Below are positions 9,570 through 18,605 of a DNA stretch of 64,000 bases, in pieces (the stretch's first letter is position 1; each line of letters opens with the position of its first letter). This DNA comes from Bacteroidia bacterium (GTDB taxonomy: Bacteria > Bacteroidota > Bacteroidia > Bacteroidales > Azobacteroidaceae). Under the pieces are notes generated by a model. The model ran no database searches, was not told the DNA's origin, and saw only the letters and a list, made by a program, of their open reading frames with translations. A program made the position numbers and the translations under genes. Location of the stretch: positions 1-64,000 of the forward strand of contig BNYG01000010.1 of the NCBI GenBank assembly GCA_026000155.1, in the 5' to 3' direction.

Positions 9570-9686
9570 TCAACCGGGTGCTTGTTTTTGCGCTAATACC
9601 TGATTGTACGCTCTATGTAAATTATAGTATCCTAAAAATTTACAGGCTAATTTGCCTTCTTTTCCGATGAATAAAGAAAGTTTCAC
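9570..9686 (-). CDS. Possible 38-residue small ORF
   Basis: A GTG-initiated frame encodes MKLSLFIGKEGKLACKF, then LGYYNLHRAYNQVLAQKQAPG, then stop. The composition is protein-like and the stretch would otherwise be an empty gap between slyD and the tRNA operon. It may be a real small gene, the tail of a decayed gene, or chance. The rest of 9479-9794 holds only the two divergent promoters. Confidence 0.2.
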   Translation of the reverse strand: MKLSLFIGKEGKLACKFLGYYNLHRAYNQVLAQKQAPG

Positions 9687-9712
9687 AAAGTAGAATAAAA
9701 AGTCACGGAATA

Positions 9713-9744
9713 TTTGGTCAATCCAAAAATAATCTCTACTTTTG
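9713..9744 (+). promoter_or_regulatory. Promoter of the tRNA-tuf operon
   Basis: TTTG at 9713-9716 and TACTTTTG at 9737-9744, spaced 20 bp, match the Bacteroidota consensus. It stands 50 bp upstream of the first tRNA and probably drives the four tRNAs and tuf. Confidence 0.7.
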
Positions 9745-9794
9745 CAACCGCTTTAACCCTCACTGAGGTTTAAGAGTTTATTTCATGTATGTAT

Positions 9795-9868
9795 GCCTCT
9801 TTAGCTCAGTTGGCCAGAGCACGTGATTTGTAATCTCGGGGTCGTTGGTTCGAATCCGACAAGAGGCT
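9795..9868 (+). tRNA. tRNA-Thr (anticodon TGT)
   Basis: The acceptor stem GCCTCTT/AAGAGGC pairs perfectly. The D-arm, the anticodon loop with TGT and the T-arm GGTTCGAATCC are all normal. The 3' CCA is not encoded. It is first in the cluster Thr-Tyr-Gly-Thr-tuf. Confidence 0.95.
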
Positions 9869-9879
9869 CAAAATAACAA

Positions 9880-9962
9880 GGGCAGTTACCAGAGTGGCCA
9901 AATGGGTCTGACTGTAACTCAGATGACTTACGTCTTCGGTGGTTCGAATCCATCACTGCCCA
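9880..9962 (+). tRNA. tRNA-Tyr (anticodon GTA)
   Basis: Acceptor GGGCAGT/ACTGCCC with discriminator A, anticodon GTA, and a long variable arm as expected for bacterial tyrosine tRNA. Confidence 0.95.
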
Positions 9963-9977
9963 CAAGTTTTTACACAA

Positions 9978-10050
9978 GCGGAAGTAGCTCAGTCGATAGA
10001 GCATTAGCCTTCCAAGCTGAGGGTCGCGGGTTTGAGTCCCGTCTTCCGCT
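9978..10050 (+). tRNA. tRNA-Gly (anticodon TCC)
   Basis: Acceptor GCGGAAG/CTTCCGC, anticodon TCC in the loop of CATTAGCCTTCCAAGCTGA, T-loop GGGTTTGAGTCCC. All stems pair. Confidence 0.95.
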
Positions 10051-10056
10051 CTTGTC

Positions 10057-10128
<72 letters not shown>

Positions 10129-10171
10129 CTCGGAGAAAATATTAATTCACTAAATAAAGAACAAGTAAATT

Positions 10172-11359
10172 ATGGCAAAAGAAAAGTTTAACCGGTCGAA
10201 ACCGCACGTTAACATCGGTACAATTGGTCACGTTGACCATGGCAAAACTACTTTAACAGCTGCTATTACTACTGTATTAGCAAAAAAAGGTCTTTCGGAA
10301 ATACGGTCATTCGATTCTATTGATAATGCTCCGGAAGAAAAGGAAAGGGGTATAACTATTAATACTGCCCACGTTGAATATGAAACGGCTAACCGTCACT
10401 ACGCTCACGTTGACTGTCCGGGTCACGCCGACTACGTGAAGAACATGGTTACCGGTGCTGCTCAAATGGACGGCGCTATTATTGTTGTAGCTGCAACAGA
10501 TGGTCCTATGCCTCAAACGCGCGAACACATCCTTTTGGCCCGTCAGGTAAACGTGCCTAAATTGGTTGTTTTCATGAACAAAGTGGATATTGTGGACGAT
10601 CCCGAAATGTTGGAATTAGTGGAAATGGAAATGCGGGAATTACTCGAATTCTATGGCTTCGAAGGTGATGCTACTCCGGTTATCCAAGGTTCTGCTTTGG
10701 GTGGATTGAACGGTGTTCCCGAATGGGAAGACAAAATCATGGAACTGATGGATGCGGTGGATACTTGGATTCCACTTCCTCCGCGTGACGTGGATAAACC
10801 TTTCTTGATGCCGGTGGAAGACGTATTCTCGATCACAGGTCGTGGTACCGTAGCTACCGGTCGTATCGAAACAGGTATCATCAAAACAGGTGAAGAAGTT
10901 CAAATCATCGGTTTGGGTTCCGAAGGTAAAAAATCGGTGGTAACCGGTGTGGAAATGTTCCGTAAGATTCTTGACGAAGGCCAAGCCGGCGATAACGTAG
11001 GTTTGTTGCTTCGCGGTATTGATAAAGATGAAGTAAAACGCGGTATGGTTATTACCCACCCGAACAAAGTGAAACCTCATACCATTGTAAAAGCAGAGGT
11101 GTATATCTTGAAAAAAGAAGAAGGTGGCCGTCATACGCCGTTCCATAACAAATACCGTCCTCAATTCTATATCCGTACATTGGACGTAACGGGTGAAATT
11201 ACACTTCCGGAAGGAACCGAAATGGTAATGCCGGGCGACAACGTAACGATCACCATCGAATTGATCTATCCGGTAGCATGTAGCGAAGGTTTGCGTTTCG
11301 CTATCCGCGAAGGTGGACGTACGGTAGGTGCAGGTCAGATTACGGAAATCGTAGAATAA
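10172..11359 (+). CDS. tuf: Elongation factor Tu
   Basis: This 395-residue GTPase delivers aminoacyl-tRNA to the ribosome. Domain 1 has GHVDHGKTT (residues 18-26), the switch I segment [21 protein letters not shown] and NKVD. Domains 2 and 3 follow, with [11 protein letters not shown] and the C-terminal [10 protein letters not shown]. It is cotranscribed with the upstream tRNA cluster. No second tuf copy is in the window. Confidence 0.98.
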   Translation: MAKEKFNRSKPHVNIGTIGHVDHGKTTLTAAITTVLAKKGLSEIRSFDSIDNAPEEKERGITINTAHVEYETANRHYAHVDCPGHADYVKNMVTGAAQMDGAIIVVAATDGPMPQTREHILLARQVNVPKLVVFMNKVDIVDDPEMLELVEMEMRELLEFYGFEGDATPVIQGSALGGLNGVPEWEDKIMELMDAVDTWIPLPPRDVDKPFLMPVEDVFSITGRGTVATGRIETGIIKTGEEVQIIGLGSEGKKSVVTGVEMFRKILDEGQAGDNVGLLLRGIDKDEVKRGMVITHPNKVKPHTIVKAEVYILKKEEGGRHTPFHNKYRPQFYIRTLDVTGEITLPEGTEMVMPGDNVTITIELIYPVACSEGLRFAIREGGRTVGAGQITEIVE

Positions 11360-11365
11360 TCATCA

Positions 11366-11460
11366 CATCTGTCATTGCGGGCTTGACCCGCAATCCCATG
11401 ATGATCGTTAATTGTTTAACGGTGCTCATGGGATCGCGTGTCAAGTACGGGATGACAGGA
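11366..11460. repeat. Paired-hairpin palindromic element, copy 1
   Basis: The two ends carry inverted copies of CTGTCATTGCGGGCTTGAC… and …GTCAAGTACGGGATGACAG. The left arm contains its own hairpin, ATTGCGGG-CTTGA-CCCGCAAT. The core reads CATGATGATCGTTAATTGTTTAAC. A second copy lies between rpoB and rpoC (18479-18575). It sits after tuf and before tRNA-Trp, where it may end or process the tuf transcript. Confidence 0.75.
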
Positions 11461-11469
11461 TGTTCAAAC

Positions 11470-11542
11470 ACGGGTTTAGCTCAGTTGGTAGAGCATTGGT
11501 CTCCAAAACCAAGGGTCGAGAGTTCAAGTCTTTCAACCCGTG
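11470..11542 (+). tRNA. tRNA-Trp (anticodon CCA)
   Basis: Acceptor ACGGGTT/AACCCGT with discriminator G, anticodon loop CTCCAAA giving CCA, normal D- and T-arms. It directly precedes secE, as in most Bacteroidota. Confidence 0.95.
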
Positions 11543-11562
11543 CAAATAAAGAATAGAACGAA

Positions 11563-11760
11563 ATGAACAAAATTATTTCTTATATTAAAGAATCTTATAA
11601 CGAACTTGTACATAAAGTGTCTTGGCCTACTCGCCCGGAATTGTCAAGTAGTACGATTGTTGTGATGACAGCTTCCCTGATCATGGCAGTGGTAGTGTTC
11701 GCTATTGATTATGTTTTCGAGAAGGGTATTTCCCTCTTTTACCAATTTATCTTCAATTAA
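11563..11760 (+). CDS. secE: Preprotein translocase subunit SecE
   Basis: This is the 65-residue single-span form of SecE. The amphipathic N-terminal helix contains YNELVHKVSWPTRPEL and is followed by one membrane segment (about residues 31-55). It clamps the SecY channel. It begins the secE-nusG-rplKAJL-rpoBC block and lies 3 bp before nusG. Confidence 0.95.
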   Translation: MNKIISYIKESYNELVHKVSWPTRPELSSSTIVVMTASLIMAVVVFAIDYVFEKGISLFYQFIFN

Positions 11761-11763
11761 AGC

Positions 11764-12303
11764 ATGGCTGATATTGAAAAGAAATTTTACGTTCTGCGAG
11801 CGGTCAACGGCAAGGAGAACAAAGTAAAAGAATATCTTGAAGCGGAAATCAAGAATAATAATTTGCAGGATTATATCACGCAGATTATTATTCCTACCGA
11901 AAAGATAGTTCAGAATCGTAACGGAAAGAAAGTACATAAAGAACGTGCTTTTCTTCCCGGCTACATTATTATAGAAGCTATTCTGGTAGGAGAAGTAATG
12001 CATTTCCTGAAAAATATCAATTATATAATCGGTTTCCTTGGAGGGAACGATCCGGTACCTTTGCGCCCGGCGGAAGTAAGTCGTTTGTTGGGCAAAGCAG
12101 ATGAGTTACAGGAACAACCCGAAGAATTTGATATTGATTATGTGATTGGCGAAACCGTCAAAATTAATTTTGGTCCGTTCACCGGCTTCCACGGTGAAAT
12201 CGAAGAGATTTATCCTGATAAGAAAAAGCTCAAGGTTATGGTCAAAATATTCGGACGGAAAAGTCCCTTGGAATTAGGGTATTTACAAGTAGAAAAAGAA
12301 TAA
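11764..12303 (+). CDS. nusG: Transcription elongation/antitermination factor NusG
   Basis: This 179-residue protein has the NGN domain (FYVLRAVNGKENKVKEYL…, residues 7-115) and a C-terminal KOW domain (GETVKINFGPFTGFHGEIEEI, about 128-148). It binds RNA polymerase and couples it to the ribosome or Rho. Its place between secE and rplK is the conserved one. Confidence 0.96.
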   Translation: MADIEKKFYVLRAVNGKENKVKEYLEAEIKNNNLQDYITQIIIPTEKIVQNRNGKKVHKERAFLPGYIIIEAILVGEVMHFLKNINYIIGFLGGNDPVPLRPAEVSRLLGKADELQEQPEEFDIDYVIGETVKINFGPFTGFHGEIEEIYPDKKKLKVMVKIFGRKSPLELGYLQVEKE

Positions 12304-12346
12304 TCGAATGAAAATCAGTTACGTGATTTGATTATTGTTTTTCGAG

Positions 12347-12374
12347 GTAGAGACAAGGCATGCCTTGTCTGTAC
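12347..12374. repeat. 28-bp palindrome, copy 1
   Basis: GTAGAGACAAGGCA is followed at once by its reverse complement, with one mismatch near the 3' end (GTCTGTAC instead of GTCTCTAC). It lies in the nusG-rplK gap, which otherwise holds only AT-rich leader. A perfect copy is found in hisH at 27954-27981. Confidence 0.75.
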
Positions 12375-12407
12375 AAATAAAGAGTGTTTACATTAAAATT
12401 TTTTACA

Positions 12408-12851
12408 ATGGCTAAAGAGATTGCTGGACAGCTAAAATTGCAGATTAAAGGAGGAGCAGCAAACCCTTCTCCCCCTGTTGGACCTGCTTTAGGTTCTAAG
12501 GGTATCAATATAATGGAGTTTTGCAAGCAATTTAATGCCAGGACCCAAGACAAAGCAGGTAAAGTAGTACCGGTTGTCATTACTTATTACGCTGACAAGT
12601 CATTCGATTTTATCGTAAAAAATCCGCCGGTTGCCATCCAGTTATTGGAAGCAAGCAAACTGAAAAGCGGATCGGCAGAGCCTAATCGCAAGAAAGTGGC
12701 TGAAGTTACCTGGGATCAGGTGAAATTAATTGCTGAAGATAAAATGGGCGACTTGAACTGTTTCACTGTTGACTCGGCCATGAAAATGGTTGCCGGGACG
12801 GCAAGGAGTATGGGTATAACTGTAAAAGGGGCATTCCCTGCAAACAATTAA
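12408..12851 (+). CDS. rplK: 50S ribosomal protein L11
   Basis: This 147-residue protein begins [21 protein letters not shown] and contains the [19 protein letters not shown] segment near residues 20-38 that binds 23S rRNA at the GTPase centre. The ATG at 12408 is preferred. An upstream in-frame ATG at 12384 would add eight residues not seen in L11. Confidence 0.96.
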   Translation: MAKEIAGQLKLQIKGGAANPSPPVGPALGSKGINIMEFCKQFNARTQDKAGKVVPVVITYYADKSFDFIVKNPPVAIQLLEASKLKSGSAEPNRKKVAEVTWDQVKLIAEDKMGDLNCFTVDSAMKMVAGTARSMGITVKGAFPANN

Positions 12852-12866
12852 AAACTTCAATGAGAT

Positions 12867-13565
12867 ATGAGTAAACTTACAAAAAATCAAAAGTTGGCTT
12901 TAAGCAAAGTTGAAGCAGGGAAAACATACACACTGAAAGAAGCGTCTGCTTTGGTGAAAGAAATTTCTACCGTTAAATTTGATGCTTCTGTGGACATTGA
13001 CGTCCGCCTGGGTGTTGACCCCCGTAAAGCTAACCAAATGGTAAGAGGCGTGGTTTCATTGCCTCATGGAACAGGTAAGCAAGTTAGGGTTCTCGCATTA
13101 GTTACTCCCGATCAGGAAGCTGCTGCTAAAGAAGCAGGAGCAGACCATGTTGGGTTGGATGAATATATCGACAAGATTAAAGGAGGATGGACGGATATTG
13201 ATGTAATTATCACACAACCGGCTATCATGGGTAAAATCGGAGCTTTAGGTAGAGTATTAGGTCCTCGCGGATTAATGCCGAATCCCAAAAGCGGAACGGT
13301 GACCAATGATGTGGCTACTGCCGTAAAAGAAGTAAAACAAGGTAAAATCGACTTCAAAGTGGATAAAGCCGGTATTGTGCATACTTCGGTCGGTAAAGTA
13401 TCCTTTACTCCGGATCAAATACGTGACAATGCCAAAGAGTTTGTCAATACGTTAATCAAGTTGAAACCTACTGCAGCTAAAGGTACGTACATTAAAAGTA
13501 TTTTTCTTTCAAGTACCATGAGTCCGGGTCTTAAAATTGAACCTAAATCAGTAGATGAAATTTAA
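12867..13565 (+). CDS. rplA: 50S ribosomal protein L1
   Basis: This 232-residue L1 has the motifs [20 protein letters not shown] and [21 protein letters not shown]1 forms the mobile stalk at the E site and in many bacteria represses its own mRNA. It follows rplK by 15 bp. Confidence 0.97.
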   Translation: MSKLTKNQKLALSKVEAGKTYTLKEASALVKEISTVKFDASVDIDVRLGVDPRKANQMVRGVVSLPHGTGKQVRVLALVTPDQEAAAKEAGADHVGLDEYIDKIKGGWTDIDVIITQPAIMGKIGALGRVLGPRGLMPNPKSGTVTNDVATAVKEVKQGKIDFKVDKAGIVHTSVGKVSFTPDQIRDNAKEFVNTLIKLKPTAAKGTYIKSIFLSSTMSPGLKIEPKSVDEI

Positions 13566-13578
13566 AAAGATTTGAATC

Positions 13579-14097
13579 ATGAAAAAGGAAGATAAAACAA
13601 TTGTTATCAAACAGATTGCTACTACCGTAGGCGAATACACTAATTTCTATTTAACGGATATTGCTACATTAAACGCAGCAAAGACAAGTGCTTTAAGAAG
13701 AGAGTGTAACAAACAAGAAATTAAATTAGTTGTTGTCAAAAATACCTTGTTTAAGAAAGCGCTGGAACAAACAGGCAGCGATTTTTCTGCATTGGATCCT
13801 GCTTTGAAAGGGAATACGGCTATTATGTTTTCAAACAATGCCAACAGCCCCGCCAAACTGATCAAGACATTTGCTAAAGGAACGGATATTCCCAAACTGA
13901 AAGCAGCTTATGTACAGGAAAGTTTCTATGTAGGAGCAGAAAATCTGGATCTGTTAATTTCCATCAAGAGTAAAAATGAACTTATCGGCGATGTTATTGC
14001 CTTGCTGCAATCGCCCGCCAAGAATGTTATTTCGGCTCTTCAATCAGGTGGTCAGACCATCCATGGAGTTTTAAAAACTTTATCAGAGAGATCTTAA
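13579..14097 (+). CDS. rplJ: 50S ribosomal protein L10
   Basis: This 172-residue L10 has [24 protein letters not shown] near the N-terminus and a C-terminal helix that docks L7/L12 dimers. It forms the base of the ribosomal stalk. Its stop lies within the first CTTAAG unit of a 9-bp repeat array. Confidence 0.95.
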   Translation: MKKEDKTIVIKQIATTVGEYTNFYLTDIATLNAAKTSALRRECNKQEIKLVVVKNTLFKKALEQTGSDFSALDPALKGNTAIMFSNNANSPAKLIKTFAKGTDIPKLKAAYVQESFYVGAENLDLLISIKSKNELIGDVIALLQSPAKNVISALQSGGQTIHGVLKTLSERS

Positions 14098-14134
14098 GGA
14101 ACTTAAGTCCCTTAAGATTCTTAAGTATCTTAAG
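14093..14134. repeat. Five CTTAAG hexamers at exact 9-bp spacing
   Basis: CTTAAG begins at 14093, 14102, 14111, 14120 and 14129, each followed by a variable trinucleotide (GAA, TCC, ATT, TAT, AAA). It covers the rplJ stop codon and the first part of the rplJ-rplL gap. Since each unit is palindromic, many alternative hairpins can form. Confidence 0.8.
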
Positions 14135-14174
14135 AAAAAAAATTAAAAACAAACAAATTAAAAATTATACAAAA

Positions 14175-14549
14175 ATGGCAGATTTGAAAGCTTTTGCTGA
14201 ACAATTAGTAAACTTAACCGTAAAGGAAGTAAACGAACTTGCTGAGATTCTTAAATCAGAATATGGTATTGAACCTGCTGCAGCCGCTGTTGCTGTTGCT
14301 GCCGGTCCTGTTGCTGCTGCTGAAGCCGTTGAAGAAAAAACATCTTTCGATGTTGTTTTGAAAGGCCCAGGCGCCAATAAATTGGCTATCGTTAAATTAG
14401 TGAAAGAATTAACAGGTCTTGGCTTGAAAGAAGCAAAAGACATCGTTGACAGTGCACCGGCTCCTTTGAAAGAAGGTGTATCGAAAGACGAAGCTGAAGC
14501 ATTGAAAAAATCATTGGAAGAAGCAGGAGCAGAAGTTGAGCTTAAATAA
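14175..14549 (+). CDS. rplL: 50S ribosomal protein L7/L12
   Basis: This 124-residue protein has an N-terminal dimerisation domain, an Ala-rich hinge ([20 protein letters not shown], about 34-53) and a C-terminal factor-binding domain ([24 protein letters not shown]). It recruits translation GTPases to the ribosome. The 77-bp gap after rplJ holds the CTTAAG array. Confidence 0.97.
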   Translation: MADLKAFAEQLVNLTVKEVNELAEILKSEYGIEPAAAAVAVAAGPVAAAEAVEEKTSFDVVLKGPGANKLAIVKLVKELTGLGLKEAKDIVDSAPAPLKEGVSKDEAEALKKSLEEAGAEVELK

Positions 14550-14571
14550 CAGGCGCTCTAATACAGTCTAT

Positions 14572-14609
14572 GGTTAAGAATCTCCTTCGGGGAGGTTCTT
14601 AACCTTTTT
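14572..14609 (+). terminator. Attenuator-type hairpin between rplL and rpoB
   Basis: GGTTAAGAATCTCC-TTCG-GGGAGGTTCTTAACC forms a strong stem with a TTCG tetraloop, followed by TTTTT. The position matches the partial terminator that lowers rpoBC expression relative to ribosomal proteins in other bacteria. Confidence 0.8.
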
Positions 14610-14655
14610 GTGCTACAATTTTTTCATTTTTATAAAGTTCCAAATCCAGCAATAA

Positions 14656-17600
14656 ATGTCTTCAATAACAAATAATAGTCAGAGAATAAATTTTGCTTCG
14701 ATTAAGAATCCTTTCGAGTATCCGGATTTCCTCGAAGTACAATTAAAGTCTTTTCAAGACTTTCTGCAATTAGATACTCCTCCTGAAAAAAGAAAGAATG
14801 AGGGTTTGTACAAAGTATATACGGAAAATTTCCCGATAGCGGATACCCGTAATAATTTCGTACTTGAGTTTTTGGATTATTATATTGATCCGCCGCGCTA
14901 TACAATTGAAGAATGTATAGAGCGAGGATTGACGTATAGTGTCCCGCTAAAAGCCAAGTTGAAGTTGTACTGTACCGATCCCGATCATGAAGATTTTGAT
15001 ACAGTCATTCAGGACGTTTATTTGGGTCCGATTCCTTACATGACTGAAAAAGGAACTTTTGTGATCAATGGTGCGGAACGTGTCGTTGTATCGCAGTTGC
15101 ACCGTTCGCCGGGCGTTTTCTTCGGACAAAGCCTGCACTCCAACGGTACCAAATTATATTCAGCCCGGATTATCCCTTTCAAGGGTTCGTGGATTGAATT
15201 TGCAACCGATATAAACAATGTGATGTATGCTTATATCGACCGCAAAAAGAAATTGCCTGTAACTACGCTTTTACGGGCCATCGGCTTTGAAAGTGATAAA
15301 GATATTTTGGAAATCTTCAATCTGGCGGAAGAAGTCAAGGTCAACAAAACGAACTTGAATAAGGCTGTCGGCCGAAAATTAGCCGCACGTGTTTTGAAAA
15401 CATGGGTGGAAGATTTCGTGGATGAAGATACCGGTGAAGTGGTTTCTATCGAACGGAACGAGGTGTTTATTGACCGGGAAACGGTTTTGGAACCTTCCCA
15501 TATTGATGAAATCATCGAATCGGGCGCTCAAACCATTTTATTACACCGTGAAGATCAGAATCTTTCCGATTATGCGATTATATACAACACTTTGCAGAAA
15601 GACCCGAGTAATTCGGAACGGGATGCAGTGGTGTATATCTATCGTCAGTTGCGGAATGCCGATCCTGCCGATGATGCCAGCGCACGGGAAGTCATTCAGA
15701 ACTTGTTCTTCTCCGAAAAAAGATACGACTTGGGTGAAGTAGGACGTTACCGGATCAATAAAAAATTGAATCTGACAACACCTATCGACGTCAAAGTATT
15801 GACCAAAGAAGATATTATTGAGATTATCAAGTATTTGATTGAATTGATAAATTCCAAAGCCAATGTGGATGATATCGACCACTTGAGCAATCGCCGGGTA
15901 CGTACCGTTGGCGAACAATTATACAACCAGTTCGGTATCGGATTGGCGCGTATGGCCCGTACCATTCGTGAACGGATGAATGTACGTGATAATGAAGTAT
16001 TTACACCTATTGATTTGATCAATGCGAAGACAATTTCTTCGGTGGTAAATACCTTCTTCGGAACAAATGCCTTGTCGCAATTCATGGATCAGACCAACCC
16101 GTTGGCGGAAATTACCCACAAGCGCCGTATGTCAGCTTTGGGACCCGGTGGTTTGTCGCGTGAACGCGCCGGTTTCGAGGTTCGTGACGTACACTATACG
16201 CACTATGGCCGTTTGTGTCCGATTGAAACGCCGGAAGGTCCGAATATCGGTTTGATTTCGTCCCTCTGCGTCTATGCAAAAATCAATGACCTGGGTTTTA
16301 TCGAAACTCCTTATCGTAAAGTAAGCGGTGCGAAAGTAGATCTTACTCCGGAAGGAATTACCTATTTGACGGCAGAAGAGGAAGAAGGAAAAATTATTGC
16401 CCAAGGAAACGCTCCGTTGAATGATGACGGAAGCTTTATCCGCAACCGTGTAAAAGCGCGTCAAGATGCTGATTATCCTGTGGTTGGTCCGGAAGAAGTG
16501 GAATTGATGGACGTATCTCCTACGCAAATCGCTTCGATTGCCGCCTCTTTGATTCCTTTCCTGGAACATGACGATGCCAACCGTGCGTTGATGGGTTCTA
16601 ACATGATGCGTCAGGCAGTACCTTTGTTGCGTCCGGAAGCTCCGATTGTCGGTACCGGTTTGGAAGGTCAGCTGATCCAGGATTCCCGTACGCAAATTAC
16701 AGCAGAAGGTCCCGGTGAAGTGGTATTTGTGGATGCCTCCCGGATTGATATTAAATATGACCGGACGGAAGATGCGGAATTTGTCAGCTTCGAATCGGCT
16801 GTTAAAACGTATAATTTACCGAAATTCAGAAAAACAAATCAAAATACAAGTATCGACTTGCGTCCGATTATTCGCAAAGGCGAACGGGTAGTGAAAGGAC
16901 AGATTTTGACCGAAGGTTATTCTACCGAAAACGGTGAATTGGCTTTAGGAAAGAATTTGAAAGTGGCTTTCATGCCTTGGAAAGGATACAACTTTGAGGA
17001 TGCTATCGTAATCAGCGAACGGGTGGTGCGGGAAGATATTTTCACCTCTGTTCATGTGGACGAATATATCCTGGAAGTGCGTGAAACGAAACGCGGTGTG
17101 GAAGAATTGACCAATGATATTCCCAACGTCAGCGAAGAAGCTACCAAGGATTTGGACGAAAACGGAATTATCCGTCTCGGCGCTCGCGTAGAACCGGGCG
17201 ATATCCTGATTGGTAAAATCACTCCGAAAGGAGAATCCGATCCGTCTCCGGAAGAAAAATTGTTGCGTGCTATCTTCGGTGAAAAAGCCGGTGATGTCAA
17301 AGATGCTTCCTTAAAAGCTTCTCCGTCTTTGAGAGGGGTGGTTATCGGAAGAAATCTTTTCTCGAAAGCGGTGAAGAAAAATAAATCCCGCTTGAGTAAT
17401 AAAGCGCGGCTTCCGCAATTGGACGATGAATTTGACAGCAAAGTCAATCAACTGAAAGGAATCCTGATCGACAAACTTTACGTGTTAACGGAAGGCAAAG
17501 CGTCGCAAGGGGTAAAGGATTTCATGAATGTGGAAATCATCCCGAAAGGAACGAAGTTTACCAAGGACGAATTAAATAAAGTGGACTACACATCCGTTCA

Positions 17601-18471
17601 AGTTTCCAAATGGACAGGCGATCCGGTAAAGAACGAAATGATCCGGGATGTGATTGTCAATTATTTGAAGAAATACAAAGAATTGGATGCTGAATTGAAA
17701 CGGCAGAAATTCGATTATACCATTGGAGATGAACTTCCTACGGGAATTATCCAAATGGCCAAAGTATATATCGCCAAGAAACGTAAATTGCAGGTAGGGG
17801 ATAAAATGGCCGGTCGTCACGGTAACAAAGGGATTGTTTCCCGGATTGTGCGCGACGAAGATATGCCGTTCCTTGCCGACGGAACCTTGGTGGATATCGT
17901 TTTGAACCCCTTAGGTGTGCCTTCCCGTATGAACCTCGGACAGATTTTTGAAACTGTTTTGGGCTGGTCGGGCAAGAACTTGGGATTGAAATTTGCAACG
18001 CCTATTTTCGACGGCGCTTCTTTGGACGATTTGAATGTATGGACAGACAAAGCAGGCGTTCCCCGCTACGGTAAAACCTATCTGTATGATGGAGGAACCG
18101 GCGAACGTTTCGACCAACCGGCTACTGTCGGCGTAATCTATATGTTGAAATTAGGTCACATGGTGGATGATAAAATGCATGCGCGTTCCATCGGGCCGTA
18201 TTCGTTGATTACCCAACAACCGTTGGGCGGTAAAGCTCAGTTCGGAGGTCAACGTTTCGGGGAAATGGAAGTTTGGGCCTTGGAAGCCTTCGGCGCCTCT
18301 TTTATCTTGCAGGAAATATTGACGATCAAGTCCGACGATGTGGTAGGTCGCGCAAAAGCTTACGAAGCAATTGTAAAAGGCGATCCGATGCCGACACCGG
18401 GTATTCCCGAATCATTGAATGTATTGCTGCATGAAATGAAAGGTTTGGCATTGAATGTTACGTTAGAATAA
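14656..18471 (+). CDS. rpoB: DNA-directed RNA polymerase subunit beta
   Basis: This 1271-residue beta subunit has all conserved regions. The rifampicin pocket reads [23 protein letters not shown]…SALGPGGL. The C-terminal part has [17 protein letters not shown] and [21 protein letters not shown]. The residues usual for rifampicin sensitivity appear wild-type by eye. It is part of the rplJL-rpoBC transcription unit. The 134-bp gap to rpoC holds a palindromic element. Confidence 0.98.
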   Translation: MSSITNNSQRINFASIKNPFEYPDFLEVQLKSFQDFLQLDTPPEKRKNEGLYKVYTENFPIADTRNNFVLEFLDYYIDPPRYTIEECIERGLTYSVPLKAKLKLYCTDPDHEDFDTVIQDVYLGPIPYMTEKGTFVINGAERVVVSQLHRSPGVFFGQSLHSNGTKLYSARIIPFKGSWIEFATDINNVMYAYIDRKKKLPVTTLLRAIGFESDKDILEIFNLAEEVKVNKTNLNKAVGRKLAARVLKTWVEDFVDEDTGEVVSIERNEVFIDRETVLEPSHIDEIIESGAQTILLHREDQNLSDYAIIYNTLQKDPSNSERDAVVYIYRQLRNADPADDASAREVIQNLFFSEKRYDLGEVGRYRINKKLNLTTPIDVKVLTKEDIIEIIKYLIELINSKANVDDIDHLSNRRVRTVGEQLYNQFGIGLARMARTIRERMNVRDNEVFTPIDLINAKTISSVVNTFFGTNALSQFMDQTNPLAEITHKRRMSALGPGGLSRERAGFEVRDVHYTHYGRLCPIETPEGPNIGLISSLCVYAKINDLGFIETPYRKVSGAKVDLTPEGITYLTAEEEEGKIIAQGNAPLNDDGSFIRNRVKARQDADYPVVGPEEVELMDVSPTQIASIAASLIPFLEHDDANRALMGSNMMRQAVPLLRPEAPIVGTGLEGQLIQDSRTQITAEGPGEVVFVDASRIDIKYDRTEDAEFVSFESAVKTYNLPKFRKTNQNTSIDLRPIIRKGERVVKGQILTEGYSTENGELALGKNLKVAFMPWKGYNFEDAIVISERVVREDIFTSVHVDEYILEVRETKRGVEELTNDIPNVSEEATKDLDENGIIRLGARVEPGDILIGKITPKGESDPSPEEKLLRAIFGEKAGDVKDASLKASPSLRGVVIGRNLFSKAVKKNKSRLSNKARLPQLDDEFDSKVNQLKGILIDKLYVLTEGKASQGVKDFMNVEIIPKGTKFTKDELNKVDYTSVQVSKWTGDPVKNEMIRDVIVNYLKKYKELDAELKRQKFDYTIGDELPTGIIQMAKVYIAKKRKLQVGDKMAGRHGNKGIVSRIVRDEDMPFLADGTLVDIVLNPLGVPSRMNLGQIFETVLGWSGKNLGLKFATPIFDGASLDDLNVWTDKAGVPRYGKTYLYDGGTGERFDQPATVGVIYMLKLGHMVDDKMHARSIGPYSLITQQPLGGKAQFGGQRFGEMEVWALEAFGASFILQEILTIKSDDVVGRAKAYEAIVKGDPMPTPGIPESLNVLLHEMKGLALNVTLE

Positions 18472-18478
18472 TATTTTC

Positions 18479-18575
18479 ATCTGTCATGGCGGGCTTGACC
18501 CGCCATCCCATGATGTCCGTTAATAGGTGTTTAACGATTAGCAGGGGATTGCGGGTCAAGCCCGCAATGACAAAA
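18479..18575. repeat. Paired-hairpin palindromic element, copy 2 (rpoB-rpoC gap)
   Basis: The left arm CTGTCATGGCGGGCTTGACC and the right arm ATTGCGGGTCAAGCCCGCAATGACA are inverted copies. Each arm also folds on itself (GGCGGG-CTTGA-CCCGCC and ATTGCGGG-TCAAG-CCCGCAAT). The core has TGTTTAACGATT, as in the copy at 11366-11460. It lies inside the rpoBC mRNA, where it would form two strong hairpins or one long one. Confidence 0.78.
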
Positions 18576-18605
18576 TGATAGAATGAATAAAAAACAATAA
18601 AAGAT

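Noticed and set aside
11366..11460. Simple intrinsic terminator of tuf
   Set aside because: There is no T-run, and a second full copy lies between rpoB and rpoC, where full termination would be harmful; classed as a repeat element instead.
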